Below the pieces are notes generated by a model that had not been told where the DNA came from, made no database searches, and saw only the letters and a list, made by a program, of their open reading frames with translations. From Sediminibacterium sp. (GTDB taxonomy: Bacteria; Bacteroidota; Bacteroidia; Chitinophagales; Chitinophagaceae): DNA of 64,000 nt. Within the stretch, counting starts at the first letter, position 1; each line of letters starts with the position of its first letter. This document shows, one piece after another, positions 26,371-37,072 of the stretch. Position numbers and translations under genes: made by a program. The DNA lies in NCBI RefSeq assembly GCF_019264485.1, contig NZ_JAHVAA010000012.1, positions 186,001-250,000 of the forward strand. The letters run 5' to 3'.

Positions 26371-29300
26371 TTAAAAAGTAAGATTGATACCCAGTGAATA
26401 AATTGCCGGAACAGGATAAGCACCATTATCCGCACCACCACCCAGAATACTTCCAATGAGCGGCTCTGGTGAGTAACCGGTTACCTTGCTCCAGGTTTTG
26501 ATATTCTGTCCGTTCAGGTAAATCCTTGCACGCTGAATACCAATTTTAGACAATACTGTTCTTTTGAATGTGTAACCAATCTGTAAAGTTCTGAGACGGA
26601 AAAAATCTCCCGGCTCCAGGTAATAAGTGCTCATCAGGAAATTATTACCTCTGGTATTATCCAGTACAGGCTCCACATTGCTGGTACCAGGAGCGGTCCA
26701 GGCATTCAAACGGTTGGCTTCATAATTCAATACAGCAAAGGTTGAGGTACGGCGCTGTGTGTAAATTTTATGACCCGCCATTCCCTGTCCTTCAATCTCA
26801 ATATCAAATCCTTTATAACTGATGCCGATATTTCCACCAAAACTGTAAGGAGGGAACGGACTTCCTATATAACCCCTGTCTGCAGGTGTAATCTGTCCGT
26901 CGCCATTAATATCTGCATAAGCAATATCACCCGGTAATGAATTGGTAAAAGCAGCGGTTTTCTGCAGGTCGGCGGTCGACTGGTAAATACCTGTCTGAGT
27001 ATATCCATAGAAATAACCGATTGATCTGCCGGTAGTGGTAAGGTTGGCACCACCGTTTCCGATGATGGAGAAATTGAAGTTATTACCAATGGAGTTTACC
27101 ACATTATGGTTATAACTGAAATTGGCTCCTACCCTATATGTCAGGTCTTTACCGATACTGTTCGACCATGCCAGGTTTACTTCAATCCCTTTATTGGTAA
27201 TACTTCCGAGGTTGGTGAAATAACTTCTGGTTTCATTCGGCAGTGTTACAGCCGTGAGGATATCGGTTGTGGTTCTGTTGTAATAAGTGATCTCTGCACT
27301 CAATTTATTTTCGAACGCTTTCACATCGATACCCACATCAATACCTTTAACGGTTTCCCAATGCAGGTTTGGATCGGGAATATAAGCCGCCTGTATAGAG
27401 CTGTAAATATTATCACCAAAAATAGCAGTAGATGCATTCTGCACACCGGGTCTCCAGAGGTTATCGGCAAAGCCATTGGCATTACCCGTTAAACCCCATG
27501 CAGCTCTCAGTTTCAGGAAATTTATTTTTTTCACTTTAGAGAAGAAGGCTTCGTCACTTAGTACCCAGCCCGCACCTACACTACCAAATGTACCCCAGCG
27601 ATTGGCTGGTGCAAATTTGGAACTGCCATCTCTTCTCACGGTAGCATTCAGCAGGTACCTGCCTTTGTAAGAATAACCTACACGTGCAAATCCACCCGCA
27701 ATGGCGTTTTCAGAACCACCACCTGAGTTGGAAATCGGGTTGTTGATATTGATGATATTCAGGTACCAGAAATCAGGATCATTCGGCACATTGGTGAGTG
27801 TATCGCGACGGGTACCACCTACCGATGAACTTTTGTTGTAAATGGTGGTAAAACCAGCCACTGCATTGATGTTATGACCATTGCCTAAGTTCTTATCAAA
27901 ACTCAGGGTATGATCCTGTTGAAAACGGCTTGCTTCATTTTTTGTCTGGCTCACAGAAGTTCTGGCCGCATTATCGAATGTAGTAGTGGTTGGCGCACCA
28001 TTTTCGCCCAGGTTAATAAATGAATAGGGCAATGAAGTGTAACTTCTTGTATCATCAAAAACAAGATCAGTGTACACAGTAGAACGCCAGGTAAAGTTTT
28101 GAAGGAATTTAATCTCTGCAAACAGGTTACCAATTACACGGTATTGTTTGTCGATGGTATTCCCATTGTTACGGTTTAAAGCAGCAATGGGGTTACCTAC
28201 CTGTGCCCGCTGGAACGATGGCATGCTGTAATAAGTAGTGGCATCCTGCTGAATAGGCACAATAGGTGCAGCCCATAAAGCATTGGTAACAGAAGCTGCT
28301 GCCGGATTATTGATGGCATGATAACCTGTTAAACCACCACCCACTTTAATCTTATCATTAAAACGCAGTTCTTCATTTAAACGAACGAGGTAGCGTTTAA
28401 AACGATTGTCTCTCAATACACCCTGCTGATCGGTATAACCGATGTTCAGGTAAGTGGTAGATTTTTCTCCGGTGTTGGAAATACTCAGGTTGGTGGCGCT
28501 GATAACCGCATCGCGCAGTACCAGATCCTGCCAGTTGGTATTGGCGGTATAATTGGTATAATCGAATGGGGCCGCATTTAAATTGGCGAGCTGAGCATTG
28601 TATAGTTTTTTGAAACCGGCTGCATCGGTAATTTTTATTTTATCCTGAACCGTTTGCACACCAACAGAACTTTGCAGTTCAATACGTGTTTGTCCCCTGG
28701 CTGCTTTTTTAGAAGTAATGGCAATAACACCATTGGCACCACGTAAACCATAGATGGCGATAGAGGAAGGATCGCGCAGGATATCGATGGTTTCAATATC
28801 GGCAGGATTCAGAAAATCGATATTATCATGTAAAATACCATCCACTACATATACAGGGCTGGCCGTATTGGTACTGTTGATACCCCTGATTCTTACAACC
28901 GGACTTGCACCTGCCACACCTGAGTTGGCAATGGTTAAACCAGCCACACGGCCTTGTAATGAGGCGATGGGGTTGGTAGCAGGTCTGTTGGCCACTTCCT
29001 CCCCTTTTACAGAAGTTACAGAACCGGTGAGGTCTCTTTTCTTTTGTGTACCATAACCGACCACTACAATTTCATCGATGGCTTTCTCTGCGGGTTTTAG
29101 TGACACAGTGAAGCTTATATTCTTGCCCACTCTTTGTTCAACAGTGGTAAAGCCAACATAAGAAAACACCAGCACATCACCTTCCGTTACAGCGATAGAA
29201 AAGTTACCGGAAGCATCGGTAATGGTACCGCGTGTAGTGCCTTTTACCGCAACAGATACATCGGCCAATGGAGCACCGTTGTTATCGGTAACCTTACCTT

Positions 29301-29721
29301 TTACATCGGGCACAACCACGGGTTCGGGTTGAACAGATGGCGTTACGGTTGGTTCAGCATACTTGCGTTTCACCACAATGGTTTTATCGCTGATGGTGTA
29401 CGAAAGAAGCTGGTCTTTAAAACAAAGTGCGAGTACATTCTCCAGTTTCTCATTGCGAACAGAAAGACTCACGGGTTTGGCCGTTCTCAATGCATCATCT
29501 GCATATAAAAACTGAAAACCCGTTTGCTTTCGGATATCTTCAAAAATGCGCTGGATAGATATGTTCTCTCCTTTGATGGTTACTTTTTGTGAGAGACCTG
29601 CTGCACTGACCTGCAGACAGGCGATGATCATAAAAACTGTAGTAAGTTTCATAATCTTTAGCATTTGATTTGCCCCCCGGCGCAGGACGCCCGGAGATTG
29701 GCAAACAGAAGTTAAATACAT
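26371..29721 (-). CDS. SusC/RagA family TonB-linked outer membrane protein with N-terminal secretin/STN domain
   Basis: STN region then CarboxypepD_reg then VVGYGTQKKRDLTGSVTSVKGEEVANRPATNPIASLQGRVAGLTI. Confidence 0.94.
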   Translation of the reverse strand: MYLTSVCQSPGVLRRGANQMLKIMKLTTVFMIIACLQVSAAGLSQKVTIKGENISIQRIFEDIRKQTGFQFLYADDALRTAKPVSLSVRNEKLENVLALCFKDQLLSYTISDKTIVVKRKYAEPTVTPSVQPEPVVVPDVKGKVTDNNGAPLADVSVAVKGTTRGTITDASGNFSIAVTEGDVLVFSYVGFTTVEQRVGKNISFTVSLKPAEKAIDEIVVVGYGTQKKRDLTGSVTSVKGEEVANRPATNPIASLQGRVAGLTIANSGVAGASPVVRIRGINSTNTASPVYVVDGILHDNIDFLNPADIETIDILRDPSSIAIYGLRGANGVIAITSKKAARGQTRIELQSSVGVQTVQDKIKITDAAGFKKLYNAQLANLNAAPFDYTNYTANTNWQDLVLRDAVISATNLSISNTGEKSTTYLNIGYTDQQGVLRDNRFKRYLVRLNEELRFNDKIKVGGGLTGYHAINNPAAASVTNALWAAPIVPIQQDATTYYSMPSFQRAQVGNPIAALNRNNGNTIDKQYRVIGNLFAEIKFLQNFTWRSTVYTDLVFDDTRSYTSLPYSFINLGENGAPTTTTFDNAARTSVSQTKNEASRFQQDHTLSFDKNLGNGHNINAVAGFTTIYNKSSSVGGTRRDTLTNVPNDPDFWYLNIININNPISNSGGGSENAIAGGFARVGYSYKGRYLLNATVRRDGSSKFAPANRWGTFGSVGAGWVLSDEAFFSKVKKINFLKLRAAWGLTGNANGFADNLWRPGVQNASTAIFGDNIYSSIQAAYIPDPNLHWETVKGIDVGIDVKAFENKLSAEITYYNRTTTDILTAVTLPNETRSYFTNLGSITNKGIEVNLAWSNSIGKDLTYRVGANFSYNHNVVNSIGNNFNFSIIGNGGANLTTTGRSIGYFYGYTQTGIYQSTADLQKTAAFTNSLPGDIAYADINGDGQITPADRGYIGSPFPPYSFGGNIGISYKGFDIEIEGQGMAGHKIYTQRRTSTFAVLNYEANRLNAWTAPGTSNVEPVLDNTRGNNFLMSTYYLEPGDFFRLRTLQIGYTFKRTVLSKIGIQRARIYLNGQNIKTWSKVTGYSPEPLIGSILGGGADNGAYPVPAIYSLGINLTF

Positions 29722-29898
29722 AGATTTGTAAGGATTGAGTAGTTAATAAACAGTTAGACTAGCTGATCTATGACTTCACTCAAATTCGCCGGATGCTGCT
29801 GCAACAGTGTCCGGTTTTTTGTAAGTCATATTCAACCTGTTTAACCATCGCTACCCATCGGGAACATAAACAGGTGTTTCATATATGGCGTTTTATTG

Positions 29899-31092
29899 TT
29901 AGCGTGATACAACGACTTGCTTACCCTCTACTTTAAACTTCACTTCCTCCGTCAGTTCCAGCATCTCCAGTACTTTCGACACATTGTTGTTACGGGTGAT
30001 CTGCCCGGTAAACTGCATGCCCACATTTCCTTTATACTCGATGTCTACATCGTACCAGCGTGCCACCTGGCGCATGATGGAGCGCAGGTCGGTGCTTTTA
30101 AATACAAACAATCCATTTTTCCAGGCCATCACTTCTTCTGTATCTATATTGTTTACCACATTGATACGACCACTTTTGGTCATGCTTGCCTGCTGACCGG
30201 GTCTGAGTATTTTAACCTGCTGCTCGCTTTCACCGGCTGCAAATACTTTAACAGCACCTTCGAGCAGGCTGGTTCTTACCTGTGCTTCATCGTCGTAAGC
30301 ATTTACATTGAAATGGGTACCCAGCACTTCAATGGCCGATTTGCCGGCCGATACTTTAAAAGGTTTGGCTTCATTACGAACCACTTCAAAATATACTTCA
30401 CCCGTAATCTGCACCTGCCGCTCGCTGCCACGGAAAGCAGTGGGGAACCGAATAGATGATGCCGCATTCAGCCATACTTTGGTACCATCTGATAAAGTAA
30501 CCTGGTATTCACCACCACGAGGTGTAGAAATGGTATTGTAGAAAATTTTCTCTTCTGCCGCCGGTCCGCCATTATTGGTTTGATAGGCTACCAGACCGTT
30601 ATCCAGTTTCTTTACTTCTACTTCACCCTGTTCGCCAAGGATACCATTATTGGCGCTGTCGAGAATGATGACAGAACCATCATCGAGTGTAAGCATGGCT
30701 TTATTACCACCGGGTGCTACATCGCCAGCCGGAACGGGTGCCGATAATACCAGGGGTTGCTGAACCGCTTTTTGATCAGGTCTGATAAAAAAATAAACAG
30801 ACCCTGATAAGAGTATGAGAATCAATGCTGCTACTGCGGGTCTGCGCCACTTGCCGACGCTTTTTCCGCTAACCGGTTCAAGGTTTTCTTCTTCTGCTGC
30901 CAGACTTTCCTGCAGGCGATTGCCGATACGATCCGACAGTTCTTCTGCCGAACCCTGTGGCAGGTCGGTAACTGTGGTTTGCCGGTCGTCGAAGGAATGG
31001 TACCAGTTGTCTAATACCTGTTTCTCGGCGGCAGACAAGCTCCCTTGCCCGTATTTACTGATCAGTTCCTGTATATGATCGGGTATGTGCAT
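29899..31092 (-). CDS. FecR family anti-sigma factor
   Basis: TPRGGEYQVTLSDGTKVWLNAASSIRFPTAFRGSERQVQITGEVYFEVVRNEAKPFKVSAG. Confidence 0.92.
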   Translation of the reverse strand: MHIPDHIQELISKYGQGSLSAAEKQVLDNWYHSFDDRQTTVTDLPQGSAEELSDRIGNRLQESLAAEEENLEPVSGKSVGKWRRPAVAALILILLSGSVYFFIRPDQKAVQQPLVLSAPVPAGDVAPGGNKAMLTLDDGSVIILDSANNGILGEQGEVEVKKLDNGLVAYQTNNGGPAAEEKIFYNTISTPRGGEYQVTLSDGTKVWLNAASSIRFPTAFRGSERQVQITGEVYFEVVRNEAKPFKVSAGKSAIEVLGTHFNVNAYDDEAQVRTSLLEGAVKVFAAGESEQQVKILRPGQQASMTKSGRINVVNNIDTEEVMAWKNGLFVFKSTDLRSIMRQVARWYDVDIEYKGNVGMQFTGQITRNNNVSKVLEMLELTEEVKFKVEGKQVVVSR

Positions 31093-31136
31093 ACAGTATA
31101 GTGTGCGTTCAGGGCGGTTGCACCTATGGAAAAAGA

Positions 31137-31260
31137 AAAAAACAGAAGAACAGAGAAACAGAGGAACAGACGAATGTTCAAGGGAAGAAGCAGTTAGACC
31201 ATAGAAATTATCCTATTTGGATATTTCTCTGTTCCTCTGTTTCTCTGTTCTTCTGTTTTA
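31137..31260. repeat. Fold-back repeat, AACAGAGA octad family, between ECF sigma and FecR genes (locus L)
   Basis: AAACAGAAGAACAGAGAAACAGAGGAACAGA ... reverse complement TAAAACAGAAGAACAGAGAAACAGAGGAACAGAGAAAT; right arm starts at the sigma TAA. Confidence 0.88.
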
Positions 31261-31836
31261 AAACCCGAGTAATATTACTAACAGCAACGGCAAAAAAGTT
31301 CGTACAGCGGTTCGCAACTGCCGCAGGGCTTTATTCAACTGGTTTTCGACCGTTTTGGGGGATATGTGCATCACTTTGGCGATTTGTTTTACCGACATGC
31401 CATCGTTTCGGCTGTATTGGAAGATGATGCGGCATTTTTCGGGCAGTTTCTCCACTTCTGTTTTAACCAGCAGGAGTATGCGTTTATAGTGTAGACTGTT
31501 TTCTATGGGCATTTCTACCACCATGCCGGTATCGGCCGAATCGCGGTATTGTCTTTCGCGTACTTTGCTTTTAATACGGGCCAGTACCTTGTATTTGGTG
31601 GCTACGGCCAGATAGTTTTCGAGTTGATCTATCTGCTGGGTCTGGCGGTTTTTCCAGAGGCTGAGGAAAACGTCGTGAACAATATCTTCAGCTTCCTGGC
31701 TATCCTGTAAACGGTTATGGGCAATAGTGAATATCTTCTGCCAGAAACGATGGTAAATGGTCATAAAAGCCTGCTCATCGCTTTGGGAAAGCAGGTTGAG
31801 TAACAACTGGTTATCATATGAAGCATAATCGACCAT
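31258..31836 (-). CDS. RNA polymerase sigma-70 factor (FecI-like ECF)
   Basis: NLLSQSDEQAFMTIYHRFWQKIFTIAHNRLQDSQEAEDIVHDVFLSLWKNR...MSVKQIAKVMHISPKTVENQLNKALRQLR. Confidence 0.93.
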   Translation of the reverse strand: MVDYASYDNQLLLNLLSQSDEQAFMTIYHRFWQKIFTIAHNRLQDSQEAEDIVHDVFLSLWKNRQTQQIDQLENYLAVATKYKVLARIKSKVRERQYRDSADTGMVVEMPIENSLHYKRILLLVKTEVEKLPEKCRIIFQYSRNDGMSVKQIAKVMHISPKTVENQLNKALRQLRTAVRTFLPLLLVILLGF

Positions 31837-32124
31837 AAAGCAAGGAGAAGACAGTATAAAAGTAGGGAAAGAATTTATTACAAACGGATTGTGTTGAAAA
31901 TTGTTGGAGGAAGATAACTTTATAAGTATTTCTTCTCAGTTATGCCTTCTCAATTAAAAGTTCTTCGCCGAAGTTTCCTGAGGCACGAAGGTCTATAGGA
32001 CTCCTTGGGAGAACTCGGCGTTTTACACAGAGGCGTGCTAATAATTAATTTGCAACCACGCATACCTCCTAGTATTATTAGTTGTTGCTCAAAACGAAAC
32101 AACTCTGGCATGTCGGGAAACATT

Positions 32125-32152
32125 TTAAACCCTTCGAATTCGAGGGGTTTAA
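32125..32152. other. 28-bp near-perfect palindrome in an unassigned intergenic region
   Basis: TTAAACCCTTCGAATTCGAGGGGTTTAA; 26/28 positions self-complementary. Confidence 0.6.
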
Positions 32153-32309
32153 TCGGAAACATGAGAGATCATCAATCACCCAATTTCAAATACCCCGAAT
32201 TCTGAGTAATTGAAAAAGGCTCAGGTACCAAGAGGTTTTGCTCTCTTCAATATCGTTCTTCTATCTACTGCCCTTGTTTTATCAACTTACCAAGAGTAGA
32301 AGAAGTATA

Positions 32310-32378
32310 GAACACAGATTGTCATGATTGTTATGATTTATCATGACACATCATAAAAATCATGATAATCCGTGTTCC
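32310..32378. repeat. Fold-back repeat, nonamer NNCATGATT family (locus N)
   Basis: GAACACAGATTGTCATGATTGTTATGAT ... reverse complement GAACACGGATTATCATGATTTTTATGAT (24/28). Confidence 0.8.
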
Positions 32379-32399
32379 ATCTATGCTCACCTATAAAAA

Positions 32400-32426
32400 A
32401 GAAGACTGATTACTCAGTCTTCTTTA
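32400..32426. terminator. Putative bidirectional terminator downstream of the GH127 gene
   Basis: AAAAAAGAAGACTGA-TTAC-TCAGTCTTCTTT. Confidence 0.6.
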
Positions 32427-32453
32427 AAAATTCATCCTAACTCATCCCTGTTG

Positions 32454-35400
32454 TTACTTGAGTTTCACATCTAAGTAAACGGAATGTCTGCCATAAGTTT
32501 CATAAAATGGTTTGAACACCACATCATCAATCTTAAACTGTAAAGATTTAGGATCTCCGGTGATTGATTTGCTGATATCATTGGCATCCAGTGTTATTTT
32601 CCTCCATTCTTTTCTTGCTTCAGATTCCTGTGCTGCCAGTAAGATGGGGCCATAAAACAAGCTGGCAATATTCTGCTGATCCATTACCGGATCGAGGTGA
32701 AACTGGAAAGGCATTTTCAATTCAATTACATCACCATTTTTCCAGCTACGGCTTATTTTCAGGTAACTGCCCGGTTTGGCCTGCAGTTTCTGTTCCTTAC
32801 CATTGATCTTTACAAAAAAACCACCGGTAGCCCATCCTGGCACACGTACATTCACATCAAATTTTCCGCTTCCTTTCACTGTTAATTTTGTCTGATCCTC
32901 GTTAGGGAAACTCGTGGTTTGTTCTATTGTTACCTTACGTTCTGTCCATTCGAGTGTAGATGGTACATAAAGATTTACATACAGTGCTTTATCATCTTTA
33001 CTCTTGAAGTAAATAGAGTTCTGCAGTTTGGTACTGCTTTCAATGGCTGTACCATTACAACAGGTGAAGCCTGTCATATTCGGATTACCAAACTGTTTAA
33101 TGGAACCCGGCTTCAACGGCACATGATAAGTATTGGCTGGCGTATTCTCTGCTACCGATGCAAGGATATGGTTGTATAAACTACGCTCATAATAATCCAT
33201 ATACTCACCTTTCTGATCGAAGAGGAAGAGGTTACCTGTTAGTTTCAGCATATTGTAAGTGGCACAGGTTTCATTTTGTCCGCCAGCGGCAAAACCATTT
33301 TCATAGATGGTTCCGGGCTGCGCAATAAAACATTCTGCATTGGCCGGATTACGAGCACCTGCAACACCTCCGATACTGTACATATAATCATTCACCATTT
33401 TGTACCAGAAATTATCGGCTATCCGGTAATATTCTGGATTGTTGGTGGCGAGATAAGTTTCTACACTACCCACCACCTGTGGTATATGCTGGTTGGCATG
33501 CAAGCCACGGAACAGATCTACATTTTTTGCGAGGCCGTGTGAATGTTTTGTATCGCCAAAGAATACCCTGATATTATCAAACAACTGCGCCGTTTTTAAA
33601 TGATTGGGCGATCCGGTAATACGATACAAACGCGCCATCGATTCATTCATACCACCAAACTCACCCGCGATATAAGTGTTCCACATTTTAATGAGCGTAT
33701 CAGTGGGTACTTTACTCAAACGCGCATATACCCATTCTCCCATGTTTGATGCAATCTCCAATGCTTTCTTATTACCACTTACTTCATACACATCTGTTAA
33801 GCCGGCGAGAATTTTATGCAGTGTATAATAAGGTGCCCATACCTGTGTTTTCTGTCCACCATATTTGGCACCTTTTTCCAGCATGATAAACTGATCGGGC
33901 GGATAAGCACTGATAAAGCCCTTACCCCAGTTCCAGTAATCGTTACGAATGGCGGTATCACTCAAATCTGAATCATAATCTTTTTTACCCGGGCCAACAG
34001 GCACAAGTGTTGGATCAGCTACACTGGGTCCACCTGCTGTTTTTGGTTTTCCAGATAACTGAGATAAGTCATACAGTGTATTCACCATATAGTCCATCTT
34101 TTGCGCGAAATTGTCTTGAAGTGTTTTATCATATCCAGTACCTGCATAAGCCTGTGCAATGGCAGTAAGATAGTGACCGGTTGCATGACCTCTTAATTTG
34201 GTATCGCGGCTATCCCATACACCCAGGGCTTTTGCGCCTTCGGGTTGTTTCTGACCAAATGCATGGCGGAACATATAAAGGAATGAATTGGGATCGGTTT
34301 TAGCCAATGTCAACACAAACTTATCGCGGTTCTCTACAAATTTCGATTTATGTCCATGCGGATCGTTTTGCAATGAAACCTGTTTCAGGTCAAAAGCCTG
34401 CAATTTCGAAACAGGTGCTGTTGCTTTAGCCGGAGCCTTAACCGTAACAATGGCTTTGGGTTGAAAACTGGTTCCGGCAACACGTCCGTTAATGGTGTAA
34501 GTACCGGTTTTCAATACTGCATTATTATCTACATCGGCCGGCCATACCACACGTACTTTTGGTCCTTTCACACCATCTTTGTAAGTACCGGTTGTATAAC
34601 TGGGTAATCTTGGTAAAGATCCGGCTTCTGTTTCCACTTTTACATCTGCTACACTTGTTAAATAGGCCGTGTACAGTTGAGGGTCTGTTGCAGCAAATTT
34701 GGGAAGGTCTTCTTCTACCCTGCGCTGGTTTACACCACCCTGATTAATACCTCTGCGTGAATTATTAAATACACTGCCAATCTGTGTAGGATTTAATGGA
34801 ACACGATAAATACGGAAATCGCGTACCAGTGCATTCAAATTAGGATCACCGGGAATCAATGATTTACCGATATATAATTTTTTATCTGCCGCCTGCTGAC
34901 CAAAAACATCAGTCAGTTCTTTTGGAATTTCTTTTGATTCACCCACTGCTTTACCATCTACATAAGTAATCAGTGTTTTAGAAGGTATATCAACCACAAT
35001 TGTCAGGTGAACCCATCTGTCGGTTTCAATAACTGGCGCCACAGCTCCTTTTTTAGTTGCCGGGTCTGCTGTTATCAAAGCCTGGTAACCTTCCTGTCCG
35101 CTTATACCTGCCGGTGCTGCGTAAAAATGTTTAGCAGCATCTCTTCCGAAATCGAAAAAGCGTTGACCGGGTTGTTTCGAACGAAGGAATATCCATCCTG
35201 AAATACTAAGTGATTCAAGATCCGTTAAAGCCTCACCGGGCAGTGTAACATAAGAATTGGCTTCGCCGGAAAGAGACAATACCGTGCCGAAACGGTTATC
35301 GGCAACAAATTTGGCTTCAGTGCCCTGTAATTTGCCATGTAAATTATTCCGCGACCAATCGCGGGCATCTCCACTAAAGAGGTAACGGGCAATCAATCCC

Positions 35401-35516
35401 GTTTCACCAATACCATCCAGAATCTGATCGCCGTTTTGAGCACGGGCGGTAAAAACACCCTGGGTTAATACTGCAATAAATAAGATGATACGCAGGCAAA
35501 CTTTGTACATTTTCAT
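32454..35516 (-). CDS. LamG-domain plus GH127-like beta-L-arabinofuranosidase protein
   Basis: GLIARYLFSGDARDWSRNNLHGKLQG (LamG); SLQNDPHGHKSKFVENRDKFVL... GHATGHYLTAIAQAYAGTG... ENGFAAGGQNETCATYNMLKLTGNLF...TGFTCCNGTAIES (GH127). Confidence 0.85.
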   Translation of the reverse strand: MKMYKVCLRIILFIAVLTQGVFTARAQNGDQILDGIGETGLIARYLFSGDARDWSRNNLHGKLQGTEAKFVADNRFGTVLSLSGEANSYVTLPGEALTDLESLSISGWIFLRSKQPGQRFFDFGRDAAKHFYAAPAGISGQEGYQALITADPATKKGAVAPVIETDRWVHLTIVVDIPSKTLITYVDGKAVGESKEIPKELTDVFGQQAADKKLYIGKSLIPGDPNLNALVRDFRIYRVPLNPTQIGSVFNNSRRGINQGGVNQRRVEEDLPKFAATDPQLYTAYLTSVADVKVETEAGSLPRLPSYTTGTYKDGVKGPKVRVVWPADVDNNAVLKTGTYTINGRVAGTSFQPKAIVTVKAPAKATAPVSKLQAFDLKQVSLQNDPHGHKSKFVENRDKFVLTLAKTDPNSFLYMFRHAFGQKQPEGAKALGVWDSRDTKLRGHATGHYLTAIAQAYAGTGYDKTLQDNFAQKMDYMVNTLYDLSQLSGKPKTAGGPSVADPTLVPVGPGKKDYDSDLSDTAIRNDYWNWGKGFISAYPPDQFIMLEKGAKYGGQKTQVWAPYYTLHKILAGLTDVYEVSGNKKALEIASNMGEWVYARLSKVPTDTLIKMWNTYIAGEFGGMNESMARLYRITGSPNHLKTAQLFDNIRVFFGDTKHSHGLAKNVDLFRGLHANQHIPQVVGSVETYLATNNPEYYRIADNFWYKMVNDYMYSIGGVAGARNPANAECFIAQPGTIYENGFAAGGQNETCATYNMLKLTGNLFLFDQKGEYMDYYERSLYNHILASVAENTPANTYHVPLKPGSIKQFGNPNMTGFTCCNGTAIESSTKLQNSIYFKSKDDKALYVNLYVPSTLEWTERKVTIEQTTSFPNEDQTKLTVKGSGKFDVNVRVPGWATGGFFVKINGKEQKLQAKPGSYLKISRSWKNGDVIELKMPFQFHLDPVMDQQNIASLFYGPILLAAQESEARKEWRKITLDANDISKSITGDPKSLQFKIDDVVFKPFYETYGRHSVYLDVKLK

Positions 35517-35770
35517 AGTTAAATCGTTTTCATCAAAACCCTGAGAAAACAATATATCCAGGTGGATAATTGTTTGTTTGACAATTAACTATAAAACTAT
35601 AAAGATTCGGGGAGTTGACAGTAAGTCTATTTTAACTAATACTTACACGATATTAACAGGCAGGAATAAAAATGAGCGGCACTAAGATCATTTTTTCAAC
35701 CTGAGTTGATCTTATCTGGATAAAAATATCGATATGTTGTTTCCAGACAATTCCTCCGTACAGTGTATAC

Positions 35771-37072
35771 TTACAGCGTTTTTTTCAGTTTTACAGCCAG
35801 CTTTTCACCCACTTTTTTTATGGTGATTATTTTCTTCACCCCCGCTACCGCATTGGTGCCATATTTGTAAGTTTCCGTATTCGCAGAAGAGCCCTGAAAC
35901 ATGCCATTAATATAGGTATCAGTATAACCTACTACTTCTGTTTTGGTGGTGGTATGCACATAACCGAACTCTGTATAGAGTAAATACTCACCGGGCTTCA
36001 GGTTGGTAAATTCAAAATGCCCGTCGTTATCATATACGGTGGTTGTTTTAATGCAGGCGGCCGCTTCTTTTGATAATGGCAATGATCTTCCCTTTTTCCT
36101 GAATTTTTCATTGAGCGATACCCATTCTTTAAAGTAGGGAGTATAGGGTATCAGCACAACAGACGTACCCATTTTGGCATACTGCTTTTTATTGATATTG
36201 AGTATGGCCATTCCTTTCAACACACCTTCATTTTCATTATCTCTTGCAAATGCCACGCCTTCAATAGTTGCAGTTCCATCCTTGATAAGACTTAGTGTTT
36301 CTTCTTTGTTGAATGTTGTGGTAAAAGGATTGTAATCAAGCTCCTTATCCAGCAGTAGAAAACGCTGACCATTGGCAGCCTGTATTTCAATTTTCCATAA
36401 TCTCCGGCTGTCTTTATCAATATAATACTCATATTTTTCGCCTGTAGCTTCTTCAAATACACTTACCTGCCATACACTATGTTCACCGGTCATTTCGCTG
36501 GTGTACATATTGGTTCTTACTTCTTCTACCCTTGTTGTCTTGATGTTGCTACTGTTAGCCGGTTTGTAATCATATACTTTCATCGTGGTTCTGTAACCGG
36601 AATTAAGCGGAAGAGACCCGAGAAGATAGGGATAGAAATAACTGTCGAAAAAGGGTTCTTTTGAGGCTTCATTTATAACATGTTTCTTTTTTGCCTGTTT
36701 ATCAAAATAATACCCGGTTATTGCTTTATCATATTTCAGTTCCAGTGTTCGGTTGGGATTAACAGATGAGCGGTACAATGGTTTTAAACTATTGGCATCG
36801 GCAATACTCGTATCGATCCATTGTTCATTATTACTCAGCATGGTTAATACAGTATATATTCCAATCGTTTTTGTATTGGCATTCACTTTAACAGTAAAAG
36901 AACTTACCGGCACCATTTGTTTACCACTGACTGCAAAACAGGTCATTTCATAGTTGGCGTTTTTCAGCCATTTCTTATCAAAACTATTTCCACCTGGCAA
37001 CAGCAGTTCTTGTGAAAGACATCTGCTCACGGTAAAACAGAGCAATATTGGGTATAAAACAGATCTGTTCAT
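35771..37072 (-). CDS. Hypothetical secreted protein
   Basis: Long ORF with signal peptide; carboxypeptidase-regulatory-like segment YDNDGHFEFTNLKPGEYLLYTEFGY. Confidence 0.6.
   Translation of the reverse strand: MNRSVLYPILLCFTVSRCLSQELLLPGGNSFDKKWLKNANYEMTCFAVSGKQMVPVSSFTVKVNANTKTIGIYTVLTMLSNNEQWIDTSIADANSLKPLYRSSVNPNRTLELKYDKAITGYYFDKQAKKKHVINEASKEPFFDSYFYPYLLGSLPLNSGYRTTMKVYDYKPANSSNIKTTRVEEVRTNMYTSEMTGEHSVWQVSVFEEATGEKYEYYIDKDSRRLWKIEIQAANGQRFLLLDKELDYNPFTTTFNKEETLSLIKDGTATIEGVAFARDNENEGVLKGMAILNINKKQYAKMGTSVVLIPYTPYFKEWVSLNEKFRKKGRSLPLSKEAAACIKTTTVYDNDGHFEFTNLKPGEYLLYTEFGYVHTTTKTEVVGYTDTYINGMFQGSSANTETYKYGTNAVAGVKKIITIKKVGEKLAVKLKKTL

Noticed and set aside
29780-29825. GCCGGATGCTGCTGCAACAGTGTCCGGTTTTTT stem upstream of the SusC gene as a terminator
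   Set aside because: T-run is on the plus strand while adjacent genes are on the minus strand; could be an attenuator or chance, so not called.
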